This document shows, one piece after another, positions 15,520-24,704 of a stretch of 35,653 nucleotides of DNA; positions within the stretch are counted from its first letter, which is position 1; every line of letters starts with the position of its first letter. Source of the DNA: Candidatus Aminicenantes bacterium JdFR-78 (GTDB taxonomy: Bacteria; Acidobacteriota; Aminicenantia; JdFR-78); NCBI GenBank assembly GCA_002010665.1, contig MTON01000001.1:1-35653 (forward strand). Reading direction: 5' to 3'. Position numbers and translations under genes: made by a program. Below the pieces are notes generated by a model. That model was given only the letters and a program-made list of their open reading frames with translations, was not told where the DNA came from and ran no database searches.

Positions 15520-18192
15520 TTATACCTCCGCCCAGTTTACTCCCCATGATAATTTTACCTTTAAAGGCACTTTTAATGGATAAACATTTTCCATTTTATC
15601 TTTAATTATTTTTTCCAGTTCTTCCTTTTCCTCTGGCTTGGCTTCAAAAACAAGCTCATCATGAACCTGAATAATCATTCTTGCATTTAATTTTCTTTTT
15701 TTAATCTCTCTCCATACATCAATCATAGCCTTTTTCATTAAATCAGCAGCTGTGCCCTGTATGGGTGTATTTAAAGCCATCCTTCTACCTGACTCCTGAA
15801 CATTTTTATTCTGGCTTTTTAACTCTGGAATAGGTCTTATTCTTCCGAACAATGTTTTTACATAGCCTTTCTCCCCTGCTTCTTTAACTATTTTATCAAG
15901 ATATTCCTTGACTTTTGGATATTTTTCAAAATATTTTTCTATATATTTTTTGGCCTCCTGGGGAGTAGTATTCAATTCTTTTGAAAGAGAAAAGGCAGAA
16001 GTTCCATAAATTATACTGAAATTTATTATTTTTGCCCTTCTTCTCTGCTCCTCAGGGAATAGAGAAGATTCTTCTCCAAAAACCTCCTTTGCTGTTCTTT
16101 GATGAACATCTTCGTCATTCAGAAATGTTTGAATTAGAGCAGGGTCCTCGGAAAGATGCGCTAATATTCTGAGTTCAATCTGTGAATAATCAGCAGAAAG
16201 AAATAAATATCCTTCCTCTGGTATAAATGCCTTTCTTAATTTTTTTCCCAGTTCTGTCCGAATTGGAATATTCTGGAGATTTGGCTCAGAACTGCTCAAT
16301 CTTCCTGTTGCTGCTACAGTCTGATTGTATGAGGTATGTATTCTTCCTGTTTTAGGATTAATCTGTGATAAAATAGAATCAACATAGGAAGATTTCAACT
16401 TGGCCAATTGCCTGTAATCCAGTAGCATTTTTGGAACAGGATGAACTGATGCAAGTTCAGTAAGTACCTCAATATCTGTTGACTGTGCCTTTGTTTTTTT
16501 CATCTTTTTTACTTTCGGAAGTTTTAATTCTTCAAAAAGAACTTTGCTTACCTGCTGAGGAGAATTAATATTAAATTCGCATGAACTTAATTCAAAAATC
16601 TTCCTTTTTAAATGTTCAAGTTCCTGCTCGAGTTCATAGGACAAATTCAATAAAACACTTGTATCTATTTTCACTCCAGACATCTCCATATCTGCGAGAA
16701 CATTAACCAGAGGAAGTTCTATCTCTCGATAGAGTTTTTCCATCCCTTTTTCCTTCACCTCAGAAAAAAGAACAGAGCTTAATTGAAGAGCAATATCAGC
16801 ATCCTCGCATGAATAAAAGGCAACTTTATCTATCTCAATTCTATCAAGCGTTAGCTGTTTTTTTCCTGTTCCTGCAATTTCTTTGAAAGGTATTTTCCTG
16901 TATTGAAGATAATTTAAGGCCAAATCATCTAAATTATGATTTCTTCGATTCGGATCGAGCAAATAGGAAAGAAGCATTGTATCAAGGTCAATGCCCCGCA
17001 TTTCAATTCCATTGTTTTTAAAAACAATATAATCATATTTTAGATTTTGACCTATTTTCTTTATACCAGGAGAAGCTATGATCTTACCCAAAAGCTCAAG
17101 AGCCCTTTTCCTCTTAATCTGTCTCGGAGCCCCTGGATAATTGTGCCCAAGTGGAAGATAATAGCCTTTATTTGGCTCAAAAGAAAAAGATATGCCGACT
17201 AATTCTGCTCTCACAGGTGATGGATTGTCTGTTTCAGTGTCTATTGAGACAAAACCCCTTTTTTCAATTTCATTTATTAATTTTTTCAATTCATTTTCAT
17301 CAAAAATGATTTTATAGTCCTTTTCAGGTTTTTCTATTTCTTTAAGGTATTCTTCAAGCAGAGAGGTAAATTCTAGTTCTCTAAATAAATTTATAAGACT
17401 TGAATAATCAGGTTTTTTTAATCTGAATTTTTCAGGATTGAATTCAATATCAAGGTCAGTCTTGATTACTGCAAGTTCTCTACTTATTTCAAGTAATTCA
17501 AGGTTTTCTTTTATTTTTTCTTTAAGCTTGTTTTTCTCTATTTTTTCAAGATTTTTTATTAAACTATCAATTGACCCAAATTCCTTAATTAGGGCTTTTG
17601 CAGTCTTCTCTCCTATTCCAGGAATTCCTGGAATATTGTCTGATTGGTCTCCCTGCAATGCCAGTACATCTATTACCTGCTCAGGCTTAATTCCAAAATA
17701 ATCCTCTATTTCCTTTCGATTGAAATATTTTTCTTTAACAGGATTAAATACAATTATTTTATCATTCACTAATTGGAAAAAATCCTTGTCACCAGTTACA
17801 AGAACTGAAATAAAATTTTCCTGAGATGCTTTTTTCGCAAGGGAACCGAGGACATCGTCTGCCTCATAATTCTCCTCCTCAAAAATTGGAATATTTAAAG
17901 CCTTTAAAATTTTTCTGATATATGGAATCTGCATTTGAAGCTCATCAGGCATTGGAGGTCTCTGTGCTTTATATTCTTTAAACAATTTATGTCTTACAGT
18001 CGGACCCTTTACATCAAAGGCAACCACCAAATATTCGGGATTCTCGCTTTTTATTAGTTTTCTGAGCATATTAACAAATCCATAAATTGCATTTGTGGGA
18101 AAGCCTTTTTTGGTGGTTAATCTTGGAAGCGCAAAAAATGCCCTATATATTAGAGAACTACCATCAACCAGGAAAAGCTTTTTTGAAGACAT
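15520..18192 (-). CDS. polA: DNA polymerase I
   Basis: This 890-residue protein has all three PolA modules. The 5'-3' flap nuclease (~1-290) includes ADDVLGSLA, TGDKDFFQL and LQGDQSDNIPGIPGIGEKTA. The 3'-5' exonuclease (~300-480) keeps its metal ligands: D318 and E320 in SIDTETD, D387 in GQNLKYD, and Y460/D464 in YSCEDAD. The polymerase (~490-890) has motif A D668 in SADYSQIELR, motif B K721/F725/Y729 in KIINFSIIYG, and motif C H844-D845-E846 in QVHDELVFE. F725 is the form that discriminates against dideoxynucleotides, as in E. coli. Proofreading should be active, unlike Taq polymerase. It functions in Okazaki-fragment processing and repair. The start has no clear Shine-Dalgarno and lies 3 nt after the preceding gene. 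Confidence 0.97.
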   Translation of the reverse strand: MSSKKLFLVDGSSLIYRAFFALPRLTTKKGFPTNAIYGFVNMLRKLIKSENPEYLVVAFDVKGPTVRHKLFKEYKAQRPPMPDELQMQIPYIRKILKALNIPIFEEENYEADDVLGSLAKKASQENFISVLVTGDKDFFQLVNDKIIVFNPVKEKYFNRKEIEDYFGIKPEQVIDVLALQGDQSDNIPGIPGIGEKTAKALIKEFGSIDSLIKNLEKIEKNKLKEKIKENLELLEISRELAVIKTDLDIEFNPEKFRLKKPDYSSLINLFRELEFTSLLEEYLKEIEKPEKDYKIIFDENELKKLINEIEKRGFVSIDTETDNPSPVRAELVGISFSFEPNKGYYLPLGHNYPGAPRQIKRKRALELLGKIIASPGIKKIGQNLKYDYIVFKNNGIEMRGIDLDTMLLSYLLDPNRRNHNLDDLALNYLQYRKIPFKEIAGTGKKQLTLDRIEIDKVAFYSCEDADIALQLSSVLFSEVKEKGMEKLYREIELPLVNVLADMEMSGVKIDTSVLLNLSYELEQELEHLKRKIFELSSCEFNINSPQQVSKVLFEELKLPKVKKMKKTKAQSTDIEVLTELASVHPVPKMLLDYRQLAKLKSSYVDSILSQINPKTGRIHTSYNQTVAATGRLSSSEPNLQNIPIRTELGKKLRKAFIPEEGYLFLSADYSQIELRILAHLSEDPALIQTFLNDEDVHQRTAKEVFGEESSLFPEEQRRRAKIINFSIIYGTSAFSLSKELNTTPQEAKKYIEKYFEKYPKVKEYLDKIVKEAGEKGYVKTLFGRIRPIPELKSQNKNVQESGRRMALNTPIQGTAADLMKKAMIDVWREIKKRKLNARMIIQVHDELVFEAKPEEKEELEKIIKDKMENVYPLKVPLKVKLSWGVNWAEV

Positions 18193-18195
18193 GCT

Positions 18196-18810
18196 TTAAA
18201 TTTTCTTGAAGAATTTCTTTAATTCTTCTTTTGTAAAACCTTCTTTTGAAGCATTTATAATAATTGCAAATTTCTTCTCCTCAAAATTTGGAAGGAATAA
18301 TCTCATTGAAATTTTTCCTTCATCATCTGTTTTTCCTTTGAATAGATGAAACTTTTTACCCAGCTCTGTTACCAAATTCACATCAATATCTGCATATGGG
18401 ATTGAACTCTGGGATTCACTAATTACTGTTTGCAGGGCAATATTAAAATATGGAGAGGATGTGACAGGATACTCAAATTCAAGGAGTTTAATTTCCAGCT
18501 TTTCAAGAACTTCTGTCTTCTTCTTACTTGTGCGCTCCATATCTTCTTCGAAACTCAAATAATGATCAAATTTTCCTTCCTTAATTTCCTGAATTATACT
18601 CTGGTGCTGTGCTTCCATAATTTTTTGAATTTCTTCTTCATTTCTTACATTTTCAAGAATAGAGGTATAGGGGACTCTTCTTGAGGCAAGAACCTGACCA
18701 GAGGTATAAATTAAAGTCTCAATATAGCCGAATTCAATTCCCTTATCCTGGGTTTGGACATGGAAAATAACCCCTTTATGTTCTACATTGGTGTTAAATC
18801 CGCCTTTCAT
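18196..18810 (-). CDS. Conserved protein of unknown function (204 aa)
   Basis: This soluble protein has two parts. Residues ~1-85 start with HKGVIFHVQTQDKGIEFGYI and ETLIYTSGQVLASRRVPYTS, a beta-rich pattern ('FHVQTxDKG ... ETLIY..G.ILAS+R..Y') that I have met as a conserved unknown in Acidobacteria- and delta-proteobacteria-like genomes, followed by a helix. A charged linker leads to ~105-204, an Ig/prealbumin-like beta region (FEYPVTSSPYFNIALQTVI and FKGKTDDEGKISMRLFLP), the pattern of 'carboxypeptidase regulatory' domains. There is no signal peptide. It is 3 nt upstream of polA in the same direction. I do not assign a function. Confidence 0.65.
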   Translation of the reverse strand: MKGGFNTNVEHKGVIFHVQTQDKGIEFGYIETLIYTSGQVLASRRVPYTSILENVRNEEEIQKIMEAQHQSIIQEIKEGKFDHYLSFEEDMERTSKKKTEVLEKLEIKLLEFEYPVTSSPYFNIALQTVISESQSSIPYADIDVNLVTELGKKFHLFKGKTDDEGKISMRLFLPNFEEKKFAIIINASKEGFTKEELKKFFKKI

Positions 18811-18903
18811 TTTTGAGCTTATTTTAGCTCATTATTCCTCATCGGTCAAATAAAAAAGTTTTTATGCAATTTATTAATATCTTCACTTTTTGTGATGTCA
18901 CTT

Positions 18904-20103
18904 TTAATTGCATCCACTTTTAATTCTGCTCCAATTCTTAATCTTATATCTTACCAATTTAAAGCATTCTTCTTTTCTATCATACTCTGAAGTATATAAA
19001 TATCCATTTTTTATAACCAAAGCATCTTTAGTGGTTCTTAATTCATAAAGAAATTTACCTTTTTCATCAAAGAAATCATATATTATATCTTTATCCTTTA
19101 TTGACCATATTCTATATCGTCTTACAAAAATACAGCCGTCTTCATCGGCCAGAATTTTATCAAAAAATGGCTTATAAGTGGAAAAGAACGTTCTCTTTCG
19201 AATATCTTGCTCGTTTCTTTTATTTCCACGACCATACACTTTTATTAAATTTTTTATAACATGATTCTTTTCTTTTCTGGAAACTCTCCGCCTTGGCTCG
19301 TCTTTCTCAATAATCGCGATAATATTTCCCTTGGAATCTACTTTATAAATTTTATATTCTGCTGAATATCCGAAAACTGCAGAATTTTGTTTTAAGGGAT
19401 AAAGATAAAGTTCGGGTATAACCGCAAAAAAACGAGCTTTTTGTTTAAGTCTCCCCTCTGCCATAATATTTGGAAAAGTAGCTATTGTTTTTAAAATATT
19501 TCCTTCCGAATTTATGAGGTTTACAGCCTCAACTCCACCCTCTGGAGAAAAAATTTTATCATTGGTCAAGAAATTACCTTCTGAAGTAATTGCAAAAGAC
19601 TCACACCTGAAAGGGAAATGATAAAGTTTTACAAATTTGCCCTTACTGTCAAAACGATGAAGTTTACGAGCACTAAAGTCATAAATAAAAATATTTTCAT
19701 CCTCATCCACTAAGAAAAAATGGCTTAGCAATTGAAATTCCCCTGGGCCTTGACCCTTCTTTCCCACAGATTGAATAAACTTCCCATCTTTATTAAATTT
19801 TTGAATTCGGGAATTAGCAGAATCAAGAATATAAATATTTCCTTTTTGGTCTACATATGCGAATACTCTATGAAAAAAAGCCTTATTTTCATCTCTTATA
19901 TCCCCAATAATCAAATTCTTTTCCAGTACCAATTTCAGCTTACCACAAAGAGGTTTCCGAGAATTCTTCACTATTTTGCAACTCTCCTTTATTTCCATTT
20001 CTCCTTTCCAGATAATCTGTTCATATGAATGAACGCTGAAAATCATAATTAAGACAGTAAATAAAATTGGCATATTCCAAAATTTTAAAATTTCTTTATT
20101 CAT
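18904..20103 (-). CDS. Secreted six-bladed beta-propeller protein (NHL-like), second copy
   Basis: This 399-residue protein has an N-terminal hydrophobic segment (~11-26, signal peptide or anchor), then blades such as 'AYVDQKGNIYILDSANSRIQKFNKDGKFIQSVG' (~87-119), the shared hallmark GKKGQGPGEF (~119-128), 'FLVDEDENIFIYDFSARKLHRFDSKGKFV' (~134-162) and 'ILADEDGCIFVRRYRI' (~325-340). It is the same family as 3736-4884. It stands alone: 93 nt precede the next minus gene and 190 nt separate it from the divergent D-aminoacylase. The ligand is unknown. Confidence 0.85.
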   Translation of the reverse strand: MNKEILKFWNMPILFTVLIMIFSVHSYEQIIWKGEMEIKESCKIVKNSRKPLCGKLKLVLEKNLIIGDIRDENKAFFHRVFAYVDQKGNIYILDSANSRIQKFNKDGKFIQSVGKKGQGPGEFQLLSHFFLVDEDENIFIYDFSARKLHRFDSKGKFVKLYHFPFRCESFAITSEGNFLTNDKIFSPEGGVEAVNLINSEGNILKTIATFPNIMAEGRLKQKARFFAVIPELYLYPLKQNSAVFGYSAEYKIYKVDSKGNIIAIIEKDEPRRRVSRKEKNHVIKNLIKVYGRGNKRNEQDIRKRTFFSTYKPFFDKILADEDGCIFVRRYRIWSIKDKDIIYDFFDEKGKFLYELRTTKDALVIKNGYLYTSEYDRKEECFKLVRYKIKNWSRIKSGCN

Positions 20104-20222
20104 TTAACTTTGTTCCCCCTTATTTTCTGAAAATTTTCTTCATATAATAGCAAAATGATTTAAAATTAATCGCTCTTCAATTATAAATTATCCTGATTTA
20201 TCCTTCAATTATTTCATTATGC

Positions 20223-20252
20223 TTGACAGAGGATAAATCTCTGAATTAGCAT
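20223..20252 (+). promoter_or_regulatory. Possible sigma-70 promoter of the D-aminoacylase operon
   Basis: TTGACA at 20223-20228 is followed after 18 bp by TAGCAT (20247-20252). The -10 match is moderate and the spacer one base long. It sits correctly in the divergent intergenic region, about 40 nt before the start and its GGAGGT Shine-Dalgarno (20279-20284). Confidence 0.45.
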
Positions 20253-20293
20253 ATTAAAAGATTAATGAGAGGGATAGAAGGAGGTATTCAAAA

Positions 20294-21916
20294 ATGAAGA
20301 GGGGAGTTATATATTTTTCTTTAATTATCATTCTTTTCTTTTTTATAACCAATTGCGCTCCTCTTAAAAAACCAGAAGTTGTTATTAAAGAAAAGAAATA
20401 TGATTTAGTTATTAAAAATGGAAGAATAATTGATGGAACAGGAAATCCCTGGTTTAAAGCAGATATTGGAATCAAAGGGAAAAGAATTGTAAAAATTGGA
20501 AGGATTTCAGAAAAAGAAGCATTCCGCGTAATAGATGCTAAAGATTTATATGTTACTCCTGGTTTTATTGATATTCATACCCATTGCGATAGAAAAATTT
20601 CAGAACATCCTGAAGTAAAAAATTACATATATCAGGGCGTGACCACTATTATAGGTGGAAATTGCGGTGGTCATCCCTTTCCATTAAGAGAATTATTTGA
20701 AAAATTGGAGAAAAAGGGAATTGCTCTAAATTTTGGATGTCTGGTAGGACATAACACAATAAGACGCAAAGTAATGGGACTAAAAATGAAACAGCCTACC
20801 AAAGAAGAAATGGAAGAAATGAAAAGGCTTGTGGATATGGAAATGAGAGCAGGGGCTCTTGGGCTTTCAACTGGTCTGGCTTATATGCCTGGAGTTTACT
20901 CGAAAACAGATGAGCTAGTTGAATTAGCAAGCGTGGTCGCAAAATATGGAGGCATATATGCTTCACACATCAGAAACCAGGGAAAGAGAATAACAGATGC
21001 CATAGAAGAGGCAATTGAAATAGGAGAAAAGAATGGAATTCCTGTGCAAATTTCTCATATAAAATTAGCGAATGACGCCGTATGGGGAGAAATCTGGAGA
21101 ATAACAAAGCCTGTATTGGAGGCAAGGAAAAGAGGAGTGGAAGTTACTCTTGACCAGTATCCATACACTGCAACAAGCTCTGGTTTTTCAAGTAGTTTTC
21201 CTTCCTGGTGTCTTGAGGGAGGACATGAAGAATTTCTAAAAAGACTCGAGGATCCTGAGAAATATGAAAAAATCAAGCAGGGAATAATTAAAAGAAGGCT
21301 CACTTCAACTAAGGGAATAAATAAGTTAAAAACTATTTATATAGCCAGATGCAAATCAAATCCTGAATTCGAAGGAAAAAATCTTGAAGAAATTTTACTC
21401 ATGTTGGGAAAAGACCCAATAGTGGAAAATGGAGCTGAGTTAATTATTGAAATTCAGAAAAGAGGTGGAGCGCAAGGAGTCTTTTTCCAGATGGATGAAA
21501 AGGATGTTGAAGAAATAATGAAACTCCCCTTTAACATGATAGCCTCAGATGGAGCAGTTCAAGAAATGGGAATTGGAGTTCCTCATCCAAGAAATTATGG
21601 AACCTATCCTCGTGTACTTGGAAGATATGTAAGAGAAAAAAAGATTATTTCTCTGCATGAAGCTATTAGAAAAATGACCTCACTTCCTGCTCAAACCTTA
21701 AGAATCAGAGACAGAGGATTAATTCGAGAAGGAATGTATGCAGATATAACCATTTTTGACTTTAAAAAGATAATGGATAAAGCGACCTTTAAAAAACCAC
21801 ATCAATATGCTGAAGGAATAATTTATGTTATTGTAAATGGACAGCCAATTATTGAAAAAGGAAAATATAATGGAAAATTACCCGGAATGATTATTTATGG
21901 TCCAGGAAAAAAATGA
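20294..21916 (+). CDS. N-acyl-D-amino-acid deacylase / D-aminoacylase family amidohydrolase, lipoprotein
   Basis: This 540-residue protein begins with a lipoprotein signal (hydrophobic ~5-18, lipobox FITN-C at ~21), so it is probably anchored outside the cytoplasm. The amidohydrolase fold is evident: DLVIKNGRIIDGTGNPW (~37-53), GFIDIHTHCD (~91-100) with the HxH metal pair, GGNCGGHPFPL (~117-127) with the Cys typical of D-aminoacylases, ASHIRNQ and QISHIKLA with metal histidines (~218 and ~253), and ASDGAVQ (~417-423) with the catalytic aspartate. The family releases D-amino acids from N-acyl or peptide-linked forms. The start is fixed by GGAGGT 9 nt upstream. The stop overlaps the next start (ATGA), coupling it to three further genes. 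Confidence 0.88.
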   Translation: MKRGVIYFSLIIILFFFITNCAPLKKPEVVIKEKKYDLVIKNGRIIDGTGNPWFKADIGIKGKRIVKIGRISEKEAFRVIDAKDLYVTPGFIDIHTHCDRKISEHPEVKNYIYQGVTTIIGGNCGGHPFPLRELFEKLEKKGIALNFGCLVGHNTIRRKVMGLKMKQPTKEEMEEMKRLVDMEMRAGALGLSTGLAYMPGVYSKTDELVELASVVAKYGGIYASHIRNQGKRITDAIEEAIEIGEKNGIPVQISHIKLANDAVWGEIWRITKPVLEARKRGVEVTLDQYPYTATSSGFSSSFPSWCLEGGHEEFLKRLEDPEKYEKIKQGIIKRRLTSTKGINKLKTIYIARCKSNPEFEGKNLEEILLMLGKDPIVENGAELIIEIQKRGGAQGVFFQMDEKDVEEIMKLPFNMIASDGAVQEMGIGVPHPRNYGTYPRVLGRYVREKKIISLHEAIRKMTSLPAQTLRIRDRGLIREGMYADITIFDFKKIMDKATFKKPHQYAEGIIYVIVNGQPIIEKGKYNGKLPGMIIYGPGKK

Positions 21917-22626
21917 TAAAAATTGGATGTTGCGGTTTTCCTGTAAACCGCCCGACTTATTATAGAAACTTTAACGTGGTTGAGATTCAACAGACTTTTT
22001 ATCAATTACCAAAGATTGAAACTGCTTTAAAATGGAGAGAAGAAGCTCCTTTAGATTTTGAATTTACTATTAAAGCATGGCAATTGATAACCCATCCTTC
22101 AACAAGTCCTACCTATAAAAGATTGAAAATTACTTTACAGAACAAAGAAAATTATGGATTTTTTAAGCCCACAAAAGAAGTATTTTCTGCCTGGAAAGAG
22201 ACTGAAGAAATATGTAGCGCCCTTAAAGCAAGAATTGTTTTATTCCAGTGCCCTGCAAGCTTTAAACCAACTCCAGAGAATAAAGATAATATTAAAAAAT
22301 TTTTCACAACAATTGATAGAAAGGGCTACATCTTTGTATGGGAACCCCGCGGAGAATGGAAAGAGGAAGAAATAGAAAAACTTTGCAAAGAACTGGATTT
22401 AATTCATGGAGTGGATCCCTTAAAAAACAAGCCCTTATATGGGAAATTGAGATATTTCCGACTACATGGTAAAGATGGCTATAAATATAAGTATTCAGAG
22501 GAAGATTTTAAGCAATTAATCAAGTTAATTGAAAAGGACATTGAAACCTACATCATGTTCAATAATGTTTACATGTTCGAAGATGCCAAAAAATTTGAGG
22601 ATTTCCTTAAATCAGTAAGTTTATGA
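21913..22626 (+). CDS. DUF72 (YecE-like) TIM-barrel protein
   Basis: This 237-residue protein shows the DUF72 pattern: IGCCGFPVNR at the N-terminus, VVEIQQTFYQLP (~24-35), DFEFTIKAWQLITHP (~48-62), ILFQCPASFKPT-like QCPASF (~111-120), VWEPRGEW (~137-144) and FRLHGKDGYKYKYSEE (~177-192). The usual IGTSGW start is IGCCGF here. The biochemical role of the family is not established; members have been proposed to act in nucleic-acid or Fe-S repair contexts. It is coupled by 4-nt overlaps to the genes on both sides. Confidence 0.85.
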   Translation: MIKIGCCGFPVNRPTYYRNFNVVEIQQTFYQLPKIETALKWREEAPLDFEFTIKAWQLITHPSTSPTYKRLKITLQNKENYGFFKPTKEVFSAWKETEEICSALKARIVLFQCPASFKPTPENKDNIKKFFTTIDRKGYIFVWEPRGEWKEEEIEKLCKELDLIHGVDPLKNKPLYGKLRYFRLHGKDGYKYKYSEEDFKQLIKLIEKDIETYIMFNNVYMFEDAKKFEDFLKSVSL

Positions 22627-23705
22627 AATCAATTAAAACAGGAGAAATCAATGTAAAGTTAATCTGGTTTGACTCCATTGGAGCAAAATCAAGTTCTTTT
22701 TTAGTTGAAACCCCTGATATTAAAATTTTAGTAGATCCTGGAGCTGCAATCATGCAACCAAGCTATCCCCTTCCTCCTTCTGAGAAATATAGACTCAGGA
22801 ATGAGGCATTAGGAAAAATTGTGGAGAGTTCAAAAAAAGCAGAATTAATTTTCATATCCCATTATCATTATGACCATCATACCCTTCCAGAAGAAACCTG
22901 TGAAATTTATAGAAATAAGCAATTATGGATAAAAAATCCAAATTTATGGATTAATTATTCCCAATGGAAAAGAGCAAGAAAATTTCTGGGACAGTTATAT
23001 TCTTTGTTGGAGGACAAAGAGCTTGAAGACTTATTTCATGAACCAGAAAAAACCGAATTCGAATCACCTGAAAAAAGTATTCCTCTAGCTTTAAGTAAGA
23101 ATTATGAAGATTATCAGAGCAGAAAAAATGAATTGCTGAAAAGAGGAAAAAAATGGTTTAAAAAAATGAGTCGCATCTGGAAGAAAAAACCATGGATAAA
23201 GGAGTTTAATGGAAAAAATGTTGAAGTAAAATTTGCAGATGCACAGATTCTTAATTTTGGTTCCACTCAAGTTAAATTTACCCTTCCCCTTTTCCATGGA
23301 ATTGAATATGATAAACTGGGATGGGTGATTGGATTAGTGGTTGAAAACAAAGGGTCAAAAATACTTTATACTTCAGATTTACAGGGTCCAATAATTGAGG
23401 ATTATGCAGAATGGATAATAAAGGAAAATCCAGATATCCTTATAATAGATGGACCAGCCACCTATTTACTTGGCTATATGCTAAATCAAATCAACTTGGA
23501 TAGAGCAATAAACAATATTTGTTCAATTCTTGAAAAAATAAAACCAGAATTAATTATTTATGACCATCACCTTCCACGGGACTCTCAATTTAGAGAAAGA
23601 GTGTCCAGAGTATACAAGATTGCAGAGGAAAAGAAACAAAATTTGCTCACATTTGCTGAAATGCTTGGAAAAGAGCCTTTAATCTTAACATTAAAAAATG
23701 CATAA
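22623..23705 (+). CDS. MBL-fold metallohydrolase, UPF0282-like (archaeal type)
   Basis: This 360-residue protein resembles the archaeal UPF0282 family (COG2248): 'DSIGAKSSSFLVETPDIKILVDPG' (~17-40), a 'YPLPPSEKYRLRNEAL' segment (~48-63), then the metal motif HYHYDHH at residues 80-86, LFHGIEYD (~223-230), LYTSDLQGP (~248-256), DGPATYL (~275-281) and YDHHLPRD (~314-321). It is longer than the archaeal members I know because of an insert (~95-190). It is probably a metal-dependent hydrolase of unknown substrate. It overlaps both neighbours and pairs with the next gene, another archaeal-type MBL protein. Confidence 0.78.
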   Translation: MKSIKTGEINVKLIWFDSIGAKSSSFLVETPDIKILVDPGAAIMQPSYPLPPSEKYRLRNEALGKIVESSKKAELIFISHYHYDHHTLPEETCEIYRNKQLWIKNPNLWINYSQWKRARKFLGQLYSLLEDKELEDLFHEPEKTEFESPEKSIPLALSKNYEDYQSRKNELLKRGKKWFKKMSRIWKKKPWIKEFNGKNVEVKFADAQILNFGSTQVKFTLPLFHGIEYDKLGWVIGLVVENKGSKILYTSDLQGPIIEDYAEWIIKENPDILIIDGPATYLLGYMLNQINLDRAINNICSILEKIKPELIIYDHHLPRDSQFRERVSRVYKIAEEKKQNLLTFAEMLGKEPLILTLKNA

Positions 23706-24702
23706 CCATATTTTGAAGATTGCAACAATTATTCAAAATGGAGCTGTTCTTATAGGAAAGAATGTAGTATGTGATGCACATGTAAAAAGACCAATAAGAA
23801 TTGTAACACACATACACTGGGACCATTTAATGGGACTGGAGAGAAGTCTTAAAGAATGTGAAAATGTATTAATGACTCCCATATCTTTTGACTTATTAGA
23901 AATTTTAAGAGGAAAGTATTTAAACCAAGAAGGAAAAATAAAAACTTTAGATTATAAAGAAGAATTTTCTTTTAAAGGAGAAAAAATAAAATTCTTTCCA
24001 GCTGGTCATATTTTTGGCTCTGCATTGGTTTTGTTAGAAACTGAGAAAAAAATAAAAATTCTATACACAGGAGATTTTAAGTATCCACCTGCTGAACCTG
24101 TAAAAACTGACATATTAATTACAGAAGCCACATATGGCAATCCTTTAAATGTTCGAAAATTTAAATATGAAGTTGAGAAAGCTCTGATAGACCTGGTTAA
24201 GGAATCCCTCATCAACCAGCCGGTAATGATTTTTGGATTTCACGGAAAGCTTCAAAGAATGCTTACAATTTTTGAAAGAGAAAAACTCTCTGTTCCTATT
24301 TTACTTCCAAATAAAATTTATTATATGGCAAAAGTATGCGAAAAATATAATTTAAAATTAGGAGAATATATATTAGTCGAATCTGAGGAGGGACAGAGAA
24401 TAACGAAAGGAAAGGAGCCCTTTCTTGCACTATTTCATTCAAAATCATACAATAATATCCCTTCTTATGGAATTAAAATAAATCTAACAGGCTGGGAATT
24501 TGAAAAACCCATTAAAAGAGCAGGAGAAAATGAGTGGATAGTGGCTCTTTCAGACCATTCTGATTTTGAACAATTATTAGATTTCATAAAAGAATGTAAA
24601 CCTGAGTTTGTAATTACTGATAATTATCGAGTCGGAGATGCTGAAGCCCTTTCAAAAGAAATCGAAAAAAAACTGAAAATTCCTTCTATGCCTTTACCTT
24701 AA
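23698..24702 (+). CDS. MBL-fold nuclease-like protein, Cft2/YSH1-related (archaeal type)
   Basis: This 334-residue protein carries the beta-lactamase/beta-CASP motif order: THIHWDH (H38, H40, D42, H43), FFPAGHIFGSALVLLE (~100-115), LYTGDFKYPP (~122-131), TEATYGNP (~140-147), a beta-CASP-like middle (MIFGFHGKLQRML, ~178-190) and SDHSDFEQLL (~278-287). These match the COG1236 exonuclease-like proteins best known from archaea, so RNA or DNA is the likely substrate. The start overlaps the upstream MBL gene by 8 nt, the last gene of the coupled run that begins at 20294. Confidence 0.82.
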   Translation: MHNHILKIATIIQNGAVLIGKNVVCDAHVKRPIRIVTHIHWDHLMGLERSLKECENVLMTPISFDLLEILRGKYLNQEGKIKTLDYKEEFSFKGEKIKFFPAGHIFGSALVLLETEKKIKILYTGDFKYPPAEPVKTDILITEATYGNPLNVRKFKYEVEKALIDLVKESLINQPVMIFGFHGKLQRMLTIFEREKLSVPILLPNKIYYMAKVCEKYNLKLGEYILVESEEGQRITKGKEPFLALFHSKSYNNIPSYGIKINLTGWEFEKPIKRAGENEWIVALSDHSDFEQLLDFIKECKPEFVITDNYRVGDAEALSKEIEKKLKIPSMPLP

Positions 24703-24704
24703 AT

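Noticed and set aside
17438-17701. Plus-strand ORF of 87 codons
   Set aside because: It is antisense to the well-conserved polA reading frame; low-complexity F/S/I composition.
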